A stretch of DNA of 64,000 nucleotides from an uncultured Shewanella sp. (GCA_947503555.1 CANNEE010000002.1:310001-374000), one strand, 5' to 3'. Positions 44,707 to 53,477 are shown, counted from the first letter of the stretch. Notes: a model not told the origin generated them from the sequence alone. A program made the numbers and translations.

Positions 44707-46413
44707 TTAGTCCATAGGTTCTTGCTCGGGAGGGAAAACTAAGGTGACACTGGTGCCACCTTTGTCGTTACTCTTAAAGTCTACGACTCCCGATAGGCGA
44801 CTCGCACGTTCATGCATAATGCCAATTCCAAAATGTTGATCCCGCTCTTTTAGATGATCAACACCCACGCCATCATCACAAATAGCTATCTCAACCATAG
44901 CATCTTGATTGTTGCTACACCTTATCTGTATCTGGCTGGCTTTAGCATGTTTGATAGCATTTAAGGTGGCTTCGCGAGTTAGTTGCAAAATGTGAATATG
45001 CTGATGAGCACCCAAAAGGTGAGTACCTAGTTGGTAGTCGAGGCTGATATTCGTAGTCGTTTGTGCTCTCAGCTGCTCTAGCATGGCTTCGAGGGCATTT
45101 TTAAGGTTCGGCTCCTTGATGGTAAGCCTAAAGGTGGATAGTAGCTCTCTAAGCTGCACATAGGCTGTGCTGACACCTTCGTTAATCTCATCGAGCTGTC
45201 CCTCTACTTGGGGACTACGGCAAGATTCATGCAGGCCTTTGCGTAGCAAGCTGATTTGAATCTTCAAGAAGGAAAGCAATTGGCCAAGCGAGTCATGAAG
45301 CTCCCTTGCAATGACCCCACGCTCTTCCATTAGTGCTAGCTGCTGGCGCTGTTCTGCGGCATTGTGAATGATCAGAGAGCGGGCCAGCATAAGAGCAAAA
45401 TTGGCAAATAATGCTTTATTCACCGCTTTATCGGAAACCACTTCAAGATAGCCCTGCTCTTTGTCTTCAAATTTTAATGCAAAGCGAGTGGCGTTGTGTG
45501 AATCAACCGGCCAACCACCGTCACCTTCAATAATCTCTTGCTGCTCATCCTCTTGCTGAATAATGAGCCTCACATAAGAGAGGTCTTCATACTCTTTGAG
45601 TTTGTTCAATGCCTGTTTAAGCGCTTTAAAGTCCAGTTTATTGGCATGGAGCATGACTAAGCTTTCATAGAGAAATGTGAGCTCATTATTGGTGCGGGTA
45701 AGGGCGATGGTTTTTTCTTCAACTTGAGACTCGAGATCTTGGTAGAGCATAGAGAGTTCTTTTGCTGTGCTCTCTAGCGCATTGGTTAAAGCGGTTAGCT
45801 CGATATACTCAGTTTGAGGCATCTCTACCTCGAAATTACCCTTAGAAATCGTGTTGGCAGACTCCATTAATTGCTGTAGCGGTTGCACCACTTTTCGCTT
45901 AGTAAAACGAACCGCGATGAAGGCAATGAGTAGCATTAATCCTAGGCCAATAATTTGGCTGGTTGCCAGCAATCTGAGCTTAAATGCAGCGTGGTGCTCC
46001 ATTTCTAAAACCAGTAAGTTGATGGTGTCGACAAAATCCTTTAAAGATGCGGCATAGAGTCGAGAGTTTTCCTCTTCAATATAGCGCTTCATCAACTTCC
46101 ACTTTTCAATCACCAACAAATATTGGTCGGCAAGCTCCTTTGGACTGTACCAATCTAGAGAACGTTTAAGTGCATCAGAATAAAGTGTATTTTCAAACTC
46201 TAATATTTTATTTTCCGCTTCGCTACTACCAGAGTTTGCATAAAACATCAGGCGATAACTTTGCATTCGAAGGGAGCCTGAAGCATTGATTGCTCTTGCA
46301 TCACCTAGACTATAAGAAAGGTTAATAATGGCAAATGTTGCTAGGCCACTGGAGAGTAAAATAAGAACTAACATGAGCCCTAAAATTTTTGAGGTGAGGC
46401 TGCCTCTTTTCAT
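44707..46413 (-). CDS. narQ: Nitrate/nitrite sensor histidine kinase NarQ
   Basis: The 568-residue kinase has two membrane helices (about 9-29 and 150-168). The periplasmic sensor carries the P-box ASGSLRMQSYRLMF, whose arginine binds nitrate in NarX/NarQ. A HAMP domain, a signalling helix and a divergent GAF-like central part follow. The HisKA_3 dimerisation site is EERGVIARELHDSLGQLL with the phospho-His near residue 374. The C-terminal ATPase domain has NAIKHA, DDGVG and GIGIMHERA. It phosphorylates NarP. The gene is divergent from nrfA. Confidence 0.93.
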   Translation of the reverse strand: MKRGSLTSKILGLMLVLILLSSGLATFAIINLSYSLGDARAINASGSLRMQSYRLMFYANSGSSEAENKILEFENTLYSDALKRSLDWYSPKELADQYLLVIEKWKLMKRYIEEENSRLYAASLKDFVDTINLLVLEMEHHAAFKLRLLATSQIIGLGLMLLIAFIAVRFTKRKVVQPLQQLMESANTISKGNFEVEMPQTEYIELTALTNALESTAKELSMLYQDLESQVEEKTIALTRTNNELTFLYESLVMLHANKLDFKALKQALNKLKEYEDLSYVRLIIQQEDEQQEIIEGDGGWPVDSHNATRFALKFEDKEQGYLEVVSDKAVNKALFANFALMLARSLIIHNAAEQRQQLALMEERGVIARELHDSLGQLLSFLKIQISLLRKGLHESCRSPQVEGQLDEINEGVSTAYVQLRELLSTFRLTIKEPNLKNALEAMLEQLRAQTTTNISLDYQLGTHLLGAHQHIHILQLTREATLNAIKHAKASQIQIRCSNNQDAMVEIAICDDGVGVDHLKERDQHFGIGIMHERASRLSGVVDFKSNDKGGTSVTLVFPPEQEPMD

Positions 46414-46531
46414 GCAATATTTCCCTTCAAAGTGGTGAAATCTGTGCTATAGATTAATGACTTTGTACTTAAGTTTTTGCTTGATTACATTAGTAAAACA
46501 ATAAAAATGTGAACAATAGCATGTCTACAAC

Positions 46532-46545
46532 ATGATCTAGTTCAA
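46532..46545 (+). promoter_or_regulatory. FNR/CRP-type (EtrA) site upstream of nrfA
   Basis: ATGAT-CTAG-TTCAA differs from the FNR palindrome TTGAT-N4-ATCAA at two outer positions. It lies 128 bases before the nrfA ATG. In Shewanella both EtrA and CRP are known to affect nitrate and nitrite reduction genes, so which protein binds is open. Confidence 0.5.
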
Positions 46546-46558
46546 GTTTTACCTTGGA

Positions 46559-46574
46559 TACCCCCTTAGGGGTA
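46559..46574 (+). promoter_or_regulatory. NarP 7-2-7 binding site
   Basis: TACCCCC-TT-AGGGGTA is an almost perfect inverted pair of NarL/NarP heptamers (consensus TACYYMT) with the 2-base spacing required by NarP. A further degenerate heptamer follows (TACCCTT at 46575). It is placed 20 bases downstream of the FNR-type site. Confidence 0.65.
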
Positions 46575-46659
46575 TACCCTTGCAACTAGTAAGGGTCTAA
46601 CTTTGGCCTTGGAGATGTCGTGGTTAATCAAACTAAATATAATGTAACACGGAGATGAG

Positions 46660-48060
46660 ATGGTGAAGAAGATGACAGGTAAATCCTTTGCACTAAGTGC
46701 ATTGGTCGCCGCCAGTTTCTTGGCTGGAAGTGCTGTAGCAAGTGATAAAACTGAAGCACGTAACGAAGTTTATAAGAACAAGTTCAAGAATCAATATGCT
46801 AGCTGGCATGAAACAGCTGAAAGCAAAGAAATTGTTGATATGCTTGAAGTTGATCCTAACCTAGTAATCCTATGGGCAGGTTATGGCTTCGCTAAAGACT
46901 ACAATGCACCACGTGGTCATATGTACACAGTAACTGACCTACGTAATACTTTACGTACAGGTGCACCTACAGGTCCTGATAATGGTCCTATGCCTATGGC
47001 ATGTTGGAGCTGTAAGAGCCCTGACGTACCTCGCTTGATTGAAGAAGAAGGTGAAAAAGGTTACTTCACTGGTAAGTGGGCTAAAGGTGGTCCAGAAGTA
47101 GTTAACGCTCTAGGTTGTGGTGACTGTCACGAAAAAGGCAAAGCTAAGCTACGTATGTCTCGTCCGTTCGCGGCACGTGGTATGGAAGCTTTAGGTACGC
47201 CATTTGATAAAGCATCGCGTAAAGATAAGCAATCTATGGTTTGTGCTCAGTGTCACGTTGAGTACTACTTCGAGAAGACTAAAGATAAGAAAGGCTTCGT
47301 TAAGTTCCCATGGGACGGTGGCTTCACTGTTGAAGCTATGGAAGCTTACTATGATGCTCTAGACTTTAAAGATTGGACTCACAAAGTTTCTAAGACTCCA
47401 ATGCTAAAAGCACAGCACCCTGGTTATGAAACTTGGTTGCTAGGTACTCACGGTAAGAACAACGTAAGTTGTACTGACTGTCATATGCCTAAAGTGAAGA
47501 ACGAGAAAGGTCGTAAGTATACTGACCATAAAGTGGGTAACCCGCTAGATCGCTTCGACGAAACTTGTGGCACATGTCACGAACAAGACAAGCATTACTT
47601 CGAAAACGAAATGAAGTCTAAGATGGCTAAAGTTAAAGAACTTAAGCTAAGTGCTGAAGATCAGCTAGTTAAAGCTCACTTCGAAGCTGGTGCAGCTTGG
47701 AAAGCTGGTGCAACAGAAGCTGAAATGAAGCCTATCTTAACTGATATCCGTCACGCTCAATGGCGTTGGGACTTCGCTACAGCATCTCACGGTGTTGCAG
47801 CTCACGCAGTTGACGAAGCACTACGTATCCTTGGTACTTCTGTAGATAAAGCAGCTAACGCTCGCGTTAAACTAGCTCAACTACTTGCTAAGAAAGGTAT
47901 CACTGACCCAGTAGCTATCCCTGATATCTCTACTAAAGCTAAAGCACAAGCAGCTCTTGGTATGGATATGAAGAAGATGAATGCCGATAAAGAGCGCTTC
48001 AAGAAGACTCTAGTTCCTGAGTGGGATGCTGAGTACAAGAAGAATCACGCACTTAAGTAA
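46660..48060 (+). CDS. nrfA: Ammonia-forming cytochrome c nitrite reductase
   Basis: NrfA reduces nitrite to ammonium by six electrons in the periplasm. The 466-residue precursor has a signal peptide ending near AVA-SDK. It has the active-site heme motif CWSCK (Cys115 to Lys119 as axial ligand) and four CxxCH motifs: CGDCH, CAQCH, CTDCH and CGTCH. GGSuch features plus [21 protein letters not shown] are diagnostic. No nrfB, nrfC, nrfD or nrfH follows, so electrons probably come through CymA as in Shewanella. Codon use is strongly biased to a small set (CTA, GTA, GCA, AAA, GGT), unlike neighbours, as expected for a very abundant protein. GGAG lies before the ATG. Confidence 0.97.
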   Translation: MVKKMTGKSFALSALVAASFLAGSAVASDKTEARNEVYKNKFKNQYASWHETAESKEIVDMLEVDPNLVILWAGYGFAKDYNAPRGHMYTVTDLRNTLRTGAPTGPDNGPMPMACWSCKSPDVPRLIEEEGEKGYFTGKWAKGGPEVVNALGCGDCHEKGKAKLRMSRPFAARGMEALGTPFDKASRKDKQSMVCAQCHVEYYFEKTKDKKGFVKFPWDGGFTVEAMEAYYDALDFKDWTHKVSKTPMLKAQHPGYETWLLGTHGKNNVSCTDCHMPKVKNEKGRKYTDHKVGNPLDRFDETCGTCHEQDKHYFENEMKSKMAKVKELKLSAEDQLVKAHFEAGAAWKAGATEAEMKPILTDIRHAQWRWDFATASHGVAAHAVDEALRILGTSVDKAANARVKLAQLLAKKGITDPVAIPDISTKAKAQAALGMDMKKMNADKERFKKTLVPEWDAEYKKNHALK

Positions 48061-48086
48061 TTCATAGCTGTTAAGTAGCGAATTTT

Positions 48087-48117
48087 AAAGCCCTCGACTT
48101 AGTCGGGGGCTTTTTTA
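48087..48117 (+). terminator. Terminator of nrfA
   Basis: A stem formed by AAAGCCC-TCGACT and AGTCG-GGGGCTTT (one G-T pair) is followed by a T tract, 26 bases after the stop codon. Confidence 0.88.
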
Positions 48118-48250
48118 TTATGGCTTTAAGTAGGCGTTGCCCCTATAAGGCAGATGGCATTTGATAGTTAAGCGTTTGAAGGCAGTAGATAAGTACGATG
48201 AAGCTATTGTTAAATGCAGATGTTGATAAGCTTGGGTGAATATCATTGGG

Positions 48251-48270
48251 GAGGCGAAGAGCTTCGCCTC
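48251..48270. repeat. Short strong hairpin after the isochorismatase gene
   Basis: GAGGCGAA and TTCGCCTC form an 8-bp G/C-rich stem with a 4-base loop, 22 bases beyond the stop codon of the minus-strand hydrolase gene. No T tract follows, so it may act as a weak terminator. Confidence 0.5.
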
Positions 48271-48292
48271 GATTTCCCTAGATTGTCTATGA

Positions 48293-48835
48293 CTATTTAA
48301 TTATCTTTAGTAAGGTTTTAAATCTCTCTCCAACGGCTTCATGCTGAAGTTCAAATAGTAAGGATTCTAAGTTGGTTAGTAGCGCGCCCTTAGCGGCCAT
48401 CATTTTTATGCCTAGGGCCTTGTTCTCGGCTGTGCGAGAAGAGACACAATCTGTCATTAGGTGAACTTGGTAATCATTTTCTAAGAGCTCACTGCAAGTT
48501 TGGTATACACAGATATGAGTTTCTATTCCCGCTATGATTATCTGTTTGCGCCCCATTTTCTCTAACTGTTTCTTAAACTCATCACATGCCAAAGCACTAA
48601 AGTGCTGCTTAGCGATAGGGCGACCTTGTTGGCTTAGCAAGGAGCGCATTGGTTCCGCCGTTTCACCAAGTTTATCTGGAAGCTGTTCTACCCATAGGGT
48701 GGGGATTTCAAATTGCTGACAGCCGAGTATTAAGCCTGTGAGCTTTTTATGTAGGGAATCGGTTTGGTGCATGATTTGGGCAAGCTTGCCCTGAACATCA
48801 ATAAAAACGAGTACGCAATCTTCAGGTTTGAGCAT
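48293..48835 (-). CDS. Isochorismatase-family cysteine hydrolase (YcaC-like)
   Basis: The 181-residue protein has the catalytic triad of the family: Asp in VFIDVQGKLA, Lys in PIAKQHFSA, and the nucleophile Cys in GIETHICVYQTC, preceded by the non-proline cis peptide region. It resembles the YcaC-type hydrolases of unknown substrate rather than a siderophore EntB. The ATG at 48835 fits GGAG 6 nt upstream; GTG at 48847 overlaps that site and is less likely. It is a single gene, convergent with nrfA. Confidence 0.88.
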   Translation of the reverse strand: MLKPEDCVLVFIDVQGKLAQIMHQTDSLHKKLTGLILGCQQFEIPTLWVEQLPDKLGETAEPMRSLLSQQGRPIAKQHFSALACDEFKKQLEKMGRKQIIIAGIETHICVYQTCSELLENDYQVHLMTDCVSSRTAENKALGIKMMAAKGALLTNLESLLFELQHEAVGERFKTLLKIIK

Positions 48836-49153
48836 CATGTTCTCCACTTTTTATTATTTTAAATTCAGCAAAGTCGAAACAGTTAACCTTAGTTGAGCCC
48901 AATATCCAACTGCTTTAACAACTATTCTGATGAAAATTGTGTTCTCAAATTGCTTCAATTGTGTGCATTAGTCAATTCGCATGCTCTTATCTGGTGCGTC
49001 CTAATTATTCACTTTGTGAAGATTTTTATGTAACTCATTGAAACTTAAAGGTTGTAAAACTTGGCCTGATGATTGAAACCCTTTGCATAACTTGGCATTG
49101 GATATCAGTGCCTATCTGGTTAACAACGAAATAGTCAGAGTGCGGGGGTCGGG
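48836..49153. other. Divergent intergenic region upstream of glnK
   Basis: No gene is seen. It contains a candidate sigma-54 promoter at 49061-49077 and an imperfect 19-bp palindrome at 49094-49112. No clear NtrC site was found by eye. Confidence 0.45.
49061..49077 (+). promoter_or_regulatory. Candidate sigma-54 promoter of glnK-amtB
   Basis: TTGGCCTGATGATTGAA matches the -24 element (TTGG) and the TTG of the -12 element with correct spacing. The invariant-looking C of the -12 GC is A. glnK-amtB is usually under sigma-54 and NtrC. The mismatch keeps confidence low. Confidence 0.35.
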
Positions 49154-49492
49154 ATGAAATTAGTGAGCGCAATTATTAAGCCATTTAAGTTGGATGATGT
49201 ACGCGAAGCTATCGCCAATTTAGGTGTAGAGGGGATTACGGTGACTGAAGTGAAAGGCTTTGGTCGTCAAAAAGGACATACAGAGTTATATCGTGGTGCC
49301 GAGTACCAGGTGGACTTTTTACCTAAAGTGAAACTTGAAATCGCAACCCAAGCCGAGAAGGTGGATCACTTAGTGGAAACCATAGTGAATGCCGCTCATA
49401 CCGGAAAAATAGGTGATGGAAAGATATTTGTGACGGATTTGACTCATACCATACGAATTCGTACCGGTGAACTAGATAGCGAAGCATTGTAA
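49154..49492 (+). CDS. glnK: Nitrogen regulatory protein P-II
   Basis: The 112-residue trimeric signalling protein has the P-II signatures: KPFKLDDVREAI at the N-terminus, the T-loop GRQKGHTELYRGAEY with the uridylylated Tyr51, and the C-terminal GKIGDGKIFV followed by RIRTGE. It senses ATP/ADP and 2-oxoglutarate and blocks the ammonium channel when ammonium is plentiful. Linkage to amtB 19 bases downstream identifies it as GlnK rather than GlnB. Confidence 0.94.
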   Translation: MKLVSAIIKPFKLDDVREAIANLGVEGITVTEVKGFGRQKGHTELYRGAEYQVDFLPKVKLEIATQAEKVDHLVETIVNAAHTGKIGDGKIFVTDLTHTIRIRTGELDSEAL

Positions 49493-49511
49493 TTAGAATA
49501 GGGGAGTGATG

Positions 49512-50762
49512 ATGGAAGAGTTAATGAAACTAGGCGCAACAGTCACCGAATTAAGGTTTGCTTTAGATACCTTTTACTTTTTAATTTCTGGTGCATTAGT
49601 GATGTGGATGGCTGCCGGGTTTGCCATGCTAGAAGCGGGATTGGTTCGCTCAAAGAATACCACAGAGATTTTAACTAAAAATGTTTGTTTATACTCGATT
49701 GCCTGCATCATGTATTTGATATTGGGTTATAACATTATGTATGTCGATAACCCTGAAGCCAGTTGGCTGCCTTCATTTGGTGGCTTGATTGGCAGTCAAG
49801 CCGATGGTGCTGACCATGCATTAGAATCTGACTTCTTTTTCCAGGTGGTGTTTGTGGCCACGGCGATGTCGATTGTTTCAGGTGCTGTGGCTGAGCGTAT
49901 GAAACTATGGGCCTTCTTGCTATTTAGCGTTGTGATGACAGGGTTTATTTACCCGGTTGAGGGTTATTGGACCTGGGGTGGAGGCTTTGTTAGTGAGGCT
50001 GGTTTTGTTGATTTTGCGGGTAGCGGCATAGTACATATGGCAGGTGCAGCAGCTGCGATTGCCGGTGTATTATTGCTTGGGCCTCGCAAAGGCAAATATG
50101 GCCCGAATGGGCAAGTTAACCCAATTCCAGGTTCAAACTTACCATTAGCGACCTTAGGTATGTTCATATTGTGGATGGGATGGTTTGGCTTTAACGGTGG
50201 TTCACAGTTACTCGTATCAGATGCTGAAAACGCGAGCTCAGTGGCCAAAATCTTCGTTAATACTAACTCTGCTGCGGCATTTGGTGCGATAGCTTCATTA
50301 ATTGTTTGTCGACTCACTTGGGGGAAAGCCGACTTAACTATGATTCTCAATGGCGCCTTAGCTGGCCTAGTGGCAATTACCGCTGACCCATTATCGCCGT
50401 CATTGATGATGGCTGGGGTGATAGGTTTGTCTGCTGGTGGCCTTGTGGTGTTCTCAATTGTTGCCTTAGATAAGATTAGAATCGATGATCCTGTTGGTGC
50501 AATCTCTGTTCATGGTGTTGCCGGATTATTTGGTCTTTTATTAGTTCCCCTATCTAATTCAGAGGCGACTTTAGTTGGGCAATTATTTGGAGCGGGCGTT
50601 ATCTTTACTTGGGTTTTTGTTACCTCATTCATTGTTTGGATGCTGCTTAAATTCACTATGGGTATTCGTGTATCGGAAGAGGAAGAGTATAAGGGAATGG
50701 ATGTGTCCGACTGCGGTATCGATGCTTATCCTGAATTTGTTACTGTGAAGAGTGGCGGATAA
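49512..50762 (+). CDS. amtB: Ammonium transporter AmtB
   Basis: The 416-residue protein has about eleven membrane helices and the Amt signature region (FVDFAGSGIVHMAGAAAAIAG), which contains the first pore histidine. The second pore histidine is in ISVHGVAGLFG. The N-terminus lacks a clear cleaved signal peptide. Of overlapping starts (GTG 49506, ATG 49509 and 49512) the last fits GGGGAG with 5-nt spacing. It is cotranscribed with glnK, whose product plugs the channel, and is followed by a strong terminator. Confidence 0.95.
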   Translation: MEELMKLGATVTELRFALDTFYFLISGALVMWMAAGFAMLEAGLVRSKNTTEILTKNVCLYSIACIMYLILGYNIMYVDNPEASWLPSFGGLIGSQADGADHALESDFFFQVVFVATAMSIVSGAVAERMKLWAFLLFSVVMTGFIYPVEGYWTWGGGFVSEAGFVDFAGSGIVHMAGAAAAIAGVLLLGPRKGKYGPNGQVNPIPGSNLPLATLGMFILWMGWFGFNGGSQLLVSDAENASSVAKIFVNTNSAAAFGAIASLIVCRLTWGKADLTMILNGALAGLVAITADPLSPSLMMAGVIGLSAGGLVVFSIVALDKIRIDDPVGAISVHGVAGLFGLLLVPLSNSEATLVGQLFGAGVIFTWVFVTSFIVWMLLKFTMGIRVSEEEEYKGMDVSDCGIDAYPEFVTVKSGG

Positions 50763-50792
50763 TCCTGTAAATCGCGATCTTACACTATAAAT

Positions 50793-50824
50793 AAAAGCCA
50801 ACTCGGTAGCGAGTTGGCTTTTTG
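50793..50824 (+). terminator. Terminator of glnK-amtB
   Basis: A 12-bp perfect stem (AAAGCCAACTCG / CGAGTTGGCTTT) with a 4-base loop and T tail lies 32 bases after amtB. Confidence 0.92.
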
Positions 50825-50957
50825 TATGCTGCTGAACAGGATAGAGATGATATTTATTTGTTTATGATTTAAAAGGGAATTATCAATATATTTCATGAGT
50901 GCTTTTAAGATTGTATAGGGGATCACATCCTGTTTTGACTAGAGCGGCTATACTAAA

Positions 50958-51728
50958 ATGCCTTTCATAAATAGTGCGAGTAAGTCAATGCAAATTGGAT
51001 GCTGTTGGTTTGATGCAGAGAAGCATCAGTTACTCAATCAAGACTCAAGTTTGAGTTGGCAAATGCCAGAACATGAGAGCGCAGTTTTAACTCAACTAGT
51101 AGTCCATAGAGGGCAGGTCGTTTCAAACCAAACCTTAGTTCAAGTACTTCACGCCAGTGGCGTATTGGACGCCAAGTTGTATGACATTATCCAAAAGATA
51201 CGTCGCTTCTTGGGGCAGAAGGATGCGCTTTTATTAGAGAAAGTCGCCGATCAAGGTTATATCTTACATGATAGAGCCACAGGTCCTAGCATGAGCCTTT
51301 GGCGGCAACCTAAACGCATGATCCCTCTTTGGCGATACTTATTATTAGCTGGGCTTACTCTTGGCATTATTGCCTTTATGTATACGCGAGTAGGCCATGC
51401 AGACTTCTTTGAGCCCCATCATCAAGAAACCTTTATCACTACACAAGGTAAGGTCATAACGCTTCATTGGTATGATGATCCTAAACGTAGGTTGGTATTG
51501 CGTTCGAGCGTTAACCATATCAAGACAGCATTGCAAACTTGTAACCAGTTGGCTTGGTCATCAATTTATTTGTCAATATCACAAGACGGCAAAATGGTGA
51601 ATTTACTCTCTAAGCGTGGTAAAGGCTTAGAAGAGCAAACCAAGAGCATTAAGCTGATTGTAGAGCCAGGGAAAGCCAACTTTGTTGATAAGCCTTGGTT
51701 AACTCAAGTTGGGATCTGTAACGAATAG
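50958..51728 (+). CDS. ToxR-like membrane-anchored winged-helix regulator (copy 1)
   Basis: The 256-residue protein has an N-terminal OmpR/ToxR-type winged helix without a receiver domain (about 12-108: MQIGCCWFDAEKHQLL, HESAVLTQLVVHRGQVVS, LYDIIQKIRRFLG, EKVADQGYIL). One membrane helix follows (about 122-143), then a periplasmic domain of about 110 residues. That domain has only two cysteines, C195 and C254, 59 residues apart, the second at the C-terminus (GICNE). V. cholerae ToxR has the same arrangement (C236, C293). The start may be the ATG 30 bases downstream (MQIG). It is paralogous to the gene at 54808 and is followed six bases later by its likely partner. Confidence 0.82.
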   Translation: MPFINSASKSMQIGCCWFDAEKHQLLNQDSSLSWQMPEHESAVLTQLVVHRGQVVSNQTLVQVLHASGVLDAKLYDIIQKIRRFLGQKDALLLEKVADQGYILHDRATGPSMSLWRQPKRMIPLWRYLLLAGLTLGIIAFMYTRVGHADFFEPHHQETFITTQGKVITLHWYDDPKRRLVLRSSVNHIKTALQTCNQLAWSSIYLSISQDGKMVNLLSKRGKGLEEQTKSIKLIVEPGKANFVDKPWLTQVGICNE

Positions 51729-51734
51729 TTAGCT

Positions 51735-52298
51735 ATGAAGAGAAATATATTTAAGCTAAAGGGGCGCTTTACCCTTTGGCCTATCGCATTGACCATAGTC
51801 GTGTTGACTTGGGTATGTTTAGGTCTGAACCACTTTGCAGCCTCAAGAGGGATACCTGAACTTTCCTGTAAATCAGAACTTTATTTTCAATCCTCTGCAG
51901 CAAAAACGATTAACCATGCTGATAAAGATCATACCAGCATCAAGCAGCTTACCTTTGATTTAACCAAACACGATAAGCAGGTTTTGCTGACTTTCAGTTA
52001 TCTTGAAGACAGTAAGGTGCTAGGCAGTATTGAGTTTGAGGGGCGATTACTAGGATTAGAGGTCGCGAGTATGACCTATAAACTCATGTTAAGCCGAGGT
52101 GATATTACAGCTAGCCTAGATGACAGTCAGTTGCCCCAAGAGATCCGTCAATTGATAGCGAATGAGAAAATCGTTAATCGTCATCGAGAGCTATTACCTA
52201 TCGACCTTCAGCTACTAGAGGCTAACCCTGATGCCAGTGAAGTGATAGTGCAGCTAAGGCCGAGCAATAACATTTGGCAATGTAAGATGTCGGCGTGA
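51735..52298 (+). CDS. Small membrane-anchored periplasmic partner of the ToxR-like regulator (copy 1)
   Basis: This 187-residue protein has a short basic cytoplasmic tail, one membrane helix (about 14-34) and a periplasmic domain. Two cysteines bracket that domain: C45 in LSCKSEL and C183 in NNIWQCKM. The paralogue at 55676 has the same ends (LNCSSEL and NTVCGCRL). Gene order and topology resemble ToxS behind ToxR or TcpH behind TcpP, proteins that stabilise their regulator, but no sequence match to ToxS is claimed. It begins six bases after the regulator gene, so the pair is cotranscribed. Confidence 0.72.
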   Translation: MKRNIFKLKGRFTLWPIALTIVVLTWVCLGLNHFAASRGIPELSCKSELYFQSSAAKTINHADKDHTSIKQLTFDLTKHDKQVLLTFSYLEDSKVLGSIEFEGRLLGLEVASMTYKLMLSRGDITASLDDSQLPQEIRQLIANEKIVNRHRELLPIDLQLLEANPDASEVIVQLRPSNNIWQCKMSA

Positions 52299-52439
52299 GA
52301 CTGCTAAATTGGGGGAGTGCTGATTGATGGTACGCGCTTTTTTCTTGTCGCAAGCTCGCTTTAACATTTCGCCAAGCTACTATGAGCCTGTTTACCGCTT
52401 GCTAACACAAGTCAGAGCTTTTGCTCTGTCGTGGTTTTA

Positions 52440-52570
52440 CAACTAATTTCTGCATCAATAAGCGATAACGCTGTAGAAGTGCGCTGTAAATGCTGCCCTT
52501 CGGGCGTGACTCAATAGCATTTTCTCATTGCCTTACAAGATTCACATAGCTTGCTAAGCTTCATCTCTTT
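52440..52570 (-). repeat. Dispersed degenerate repeat, copy 1
   Basis: Read on the minus strand this segment follows the plus strand at 61610-61736. Shared runs include GGCAATGAGAAAA (52532-52520), GCACTTCTAC (52482-52473) and GTTATCGC (52469-52462), in the same order and spacing. The copies have diverged. Element type is unknown. Confidence 0.7.
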
Positions 52571-52846
52571 CACCGCGATGAAATGCCATTGACTTAGGGC
52601 AAAAATGAGTCAATCTCAGTTCTGGTTCAGCAGCACGGCTCAATACCGCTATTATTGTGTTTCTCTGGCTTAGCTGTACTTGCAATGGGTCTGCTATTCA
52701 CGCGTAAAAAGCCTTGATTAGCATGAAAAATAGCAATTTTGAGAATTGAATATATGAGGATGGCTAAATATCAATTGGTTACAGCATTCAATGCCCCGAG
52801 TTGAGATTAATCAGCAAAGAACAACAGCCCCTAGGTAGAATGCTAA

Positions 52847-52881
52847 ATAAAAAAAGGGTTCAGTGATGAGGCTGAACCCTT
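52847..52881 (-). terminator. Terminator of the split-Soret cytochrome/lipoprotein operon
   Basis: On the minus strand a 10-bp stem (AAGGGTTCAG / CTGAACCCTT) with an 8-base loop is followed by TTTTTTATTT. Confidence 0.9.
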
Positions 52882-52939
52882 AAAGAGTCGGTTGAAGCTA
52901 GTAGGAAGGTGACAGGCTCTTCCTACTAATACAAACGAA

Positions 52940-53467
52940 CTATATTGCTGGGGACGAGATTAATTCGACCGGATTACTTGCAAGTTTGCCTTTGATTTCA
53001 ATACCAACTTTATACTCAGTTACAAACTTAGCTGGGTCACCACTGCTAAGATCAAAGTCTGTAGCATCAAATAAGTAGCTTCCCTTAGTTGTTGTTTCCG
53101 TCAAAGTTCCCTGGCATGGTGCTTCACTAGCAGTATCGCAACGATAAAGCTGTGCAACGTGCCATCGCTTCCATGCTTTTGGCTTGCTCGTGATTGCTTT
53201 CGGGTTTTGGAAGCCCAAGAAAGCAATGTCATAATCTTGTGCATTGGTGATTGCGACACCATCTGCATCTTTTAAGTCAAAAGAAAGTGCACCTGTTACA
53301 GTATCAAAACCTGTCACTGTCAGATTAATTGCTTTTGCATCATTTGCATCAACAGTCACTGCGGCTGGTGGCGGTGGTGGTGTTGGCTCAGTTGTATCAT
53401 TGTCACTGCCACCACAGGCTGTAAGCATAGTTCCTGCGATTAGGATGCTGAGAAGTTTGTACTTCAT
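52940..53467 (-). CDS. Heme-free lipoprotein resembling the N-terminal domain of MtrC/OmcA
   Basis: The 175-residue protein has a lipoprotein signal (MLTAC, Cys about 18) and a linker with Thr, Glu and a run of Pro (TEPTPPPPPAA). A single beta-rich domain follows: AINLTVTGFDTVTGALSFDLKDADGVAITNAQDYDIAFLG. The same kind of first domain opens the outer-membrane decaheme cytochromes MtrC and OmcA, but no CxxCH is present and the gene ends after this domain. Two cysteines (YRCDTASEAPCQG) may form a disulfide. It starts ten bases after the split-Soret-like cytochrome gene, so they are cotranscribed. A surface or periplasmic partner of that cytochrome is a fair inference. Confidence 0.65.
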   Translation of the reverse strand: MKYKLLSILIAGTMLTACGGSDNDTTEPTPPPPPAAVTVDANDAKAINLTVTGFDTVTGALSFDLKDADGVAITNAQDYDIAFLGFQNPKAITSKPKAWKRWHVAQLYRCDTASEAPCQGTLTETTTKGSYLFDATDFDLSSGDPAKFVTEYKVGIEIKGKLASNPVELISSPAI

Positions 53468-53477
53468 AATGCGCTCC

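Larger units (their letters stand above)
52299..52939. other. Gene-free region with a degenerate dispersed repeat
   Basis: No intact gene is present in these 641 bases. About 52440-52570 matches 61610-61736 in inverted orientation. A 39-codon open stretch at 52598-52717 ends in a sorting-signal-like tail. The terminator of the cytochrome/lipoprotein operon is at 52847-52881. The segment looks like decayed mobile or repeat DNA. Confidence 0.55.

Noticed and set aside
49094-49112. NtrC-binding site before glnK
   Set aside because: The palindrome has GGCA/TGCC ends, not the TGCAC/GTGCA of NtrC sites, and it lies downstream of the candidate promoter.
52321-52570. Intact transposase gene in the gene-free region
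   Set aside because: Translation on both strands is broken by stops and no transposase motif could be followed. It is only called a degenerate repeat.
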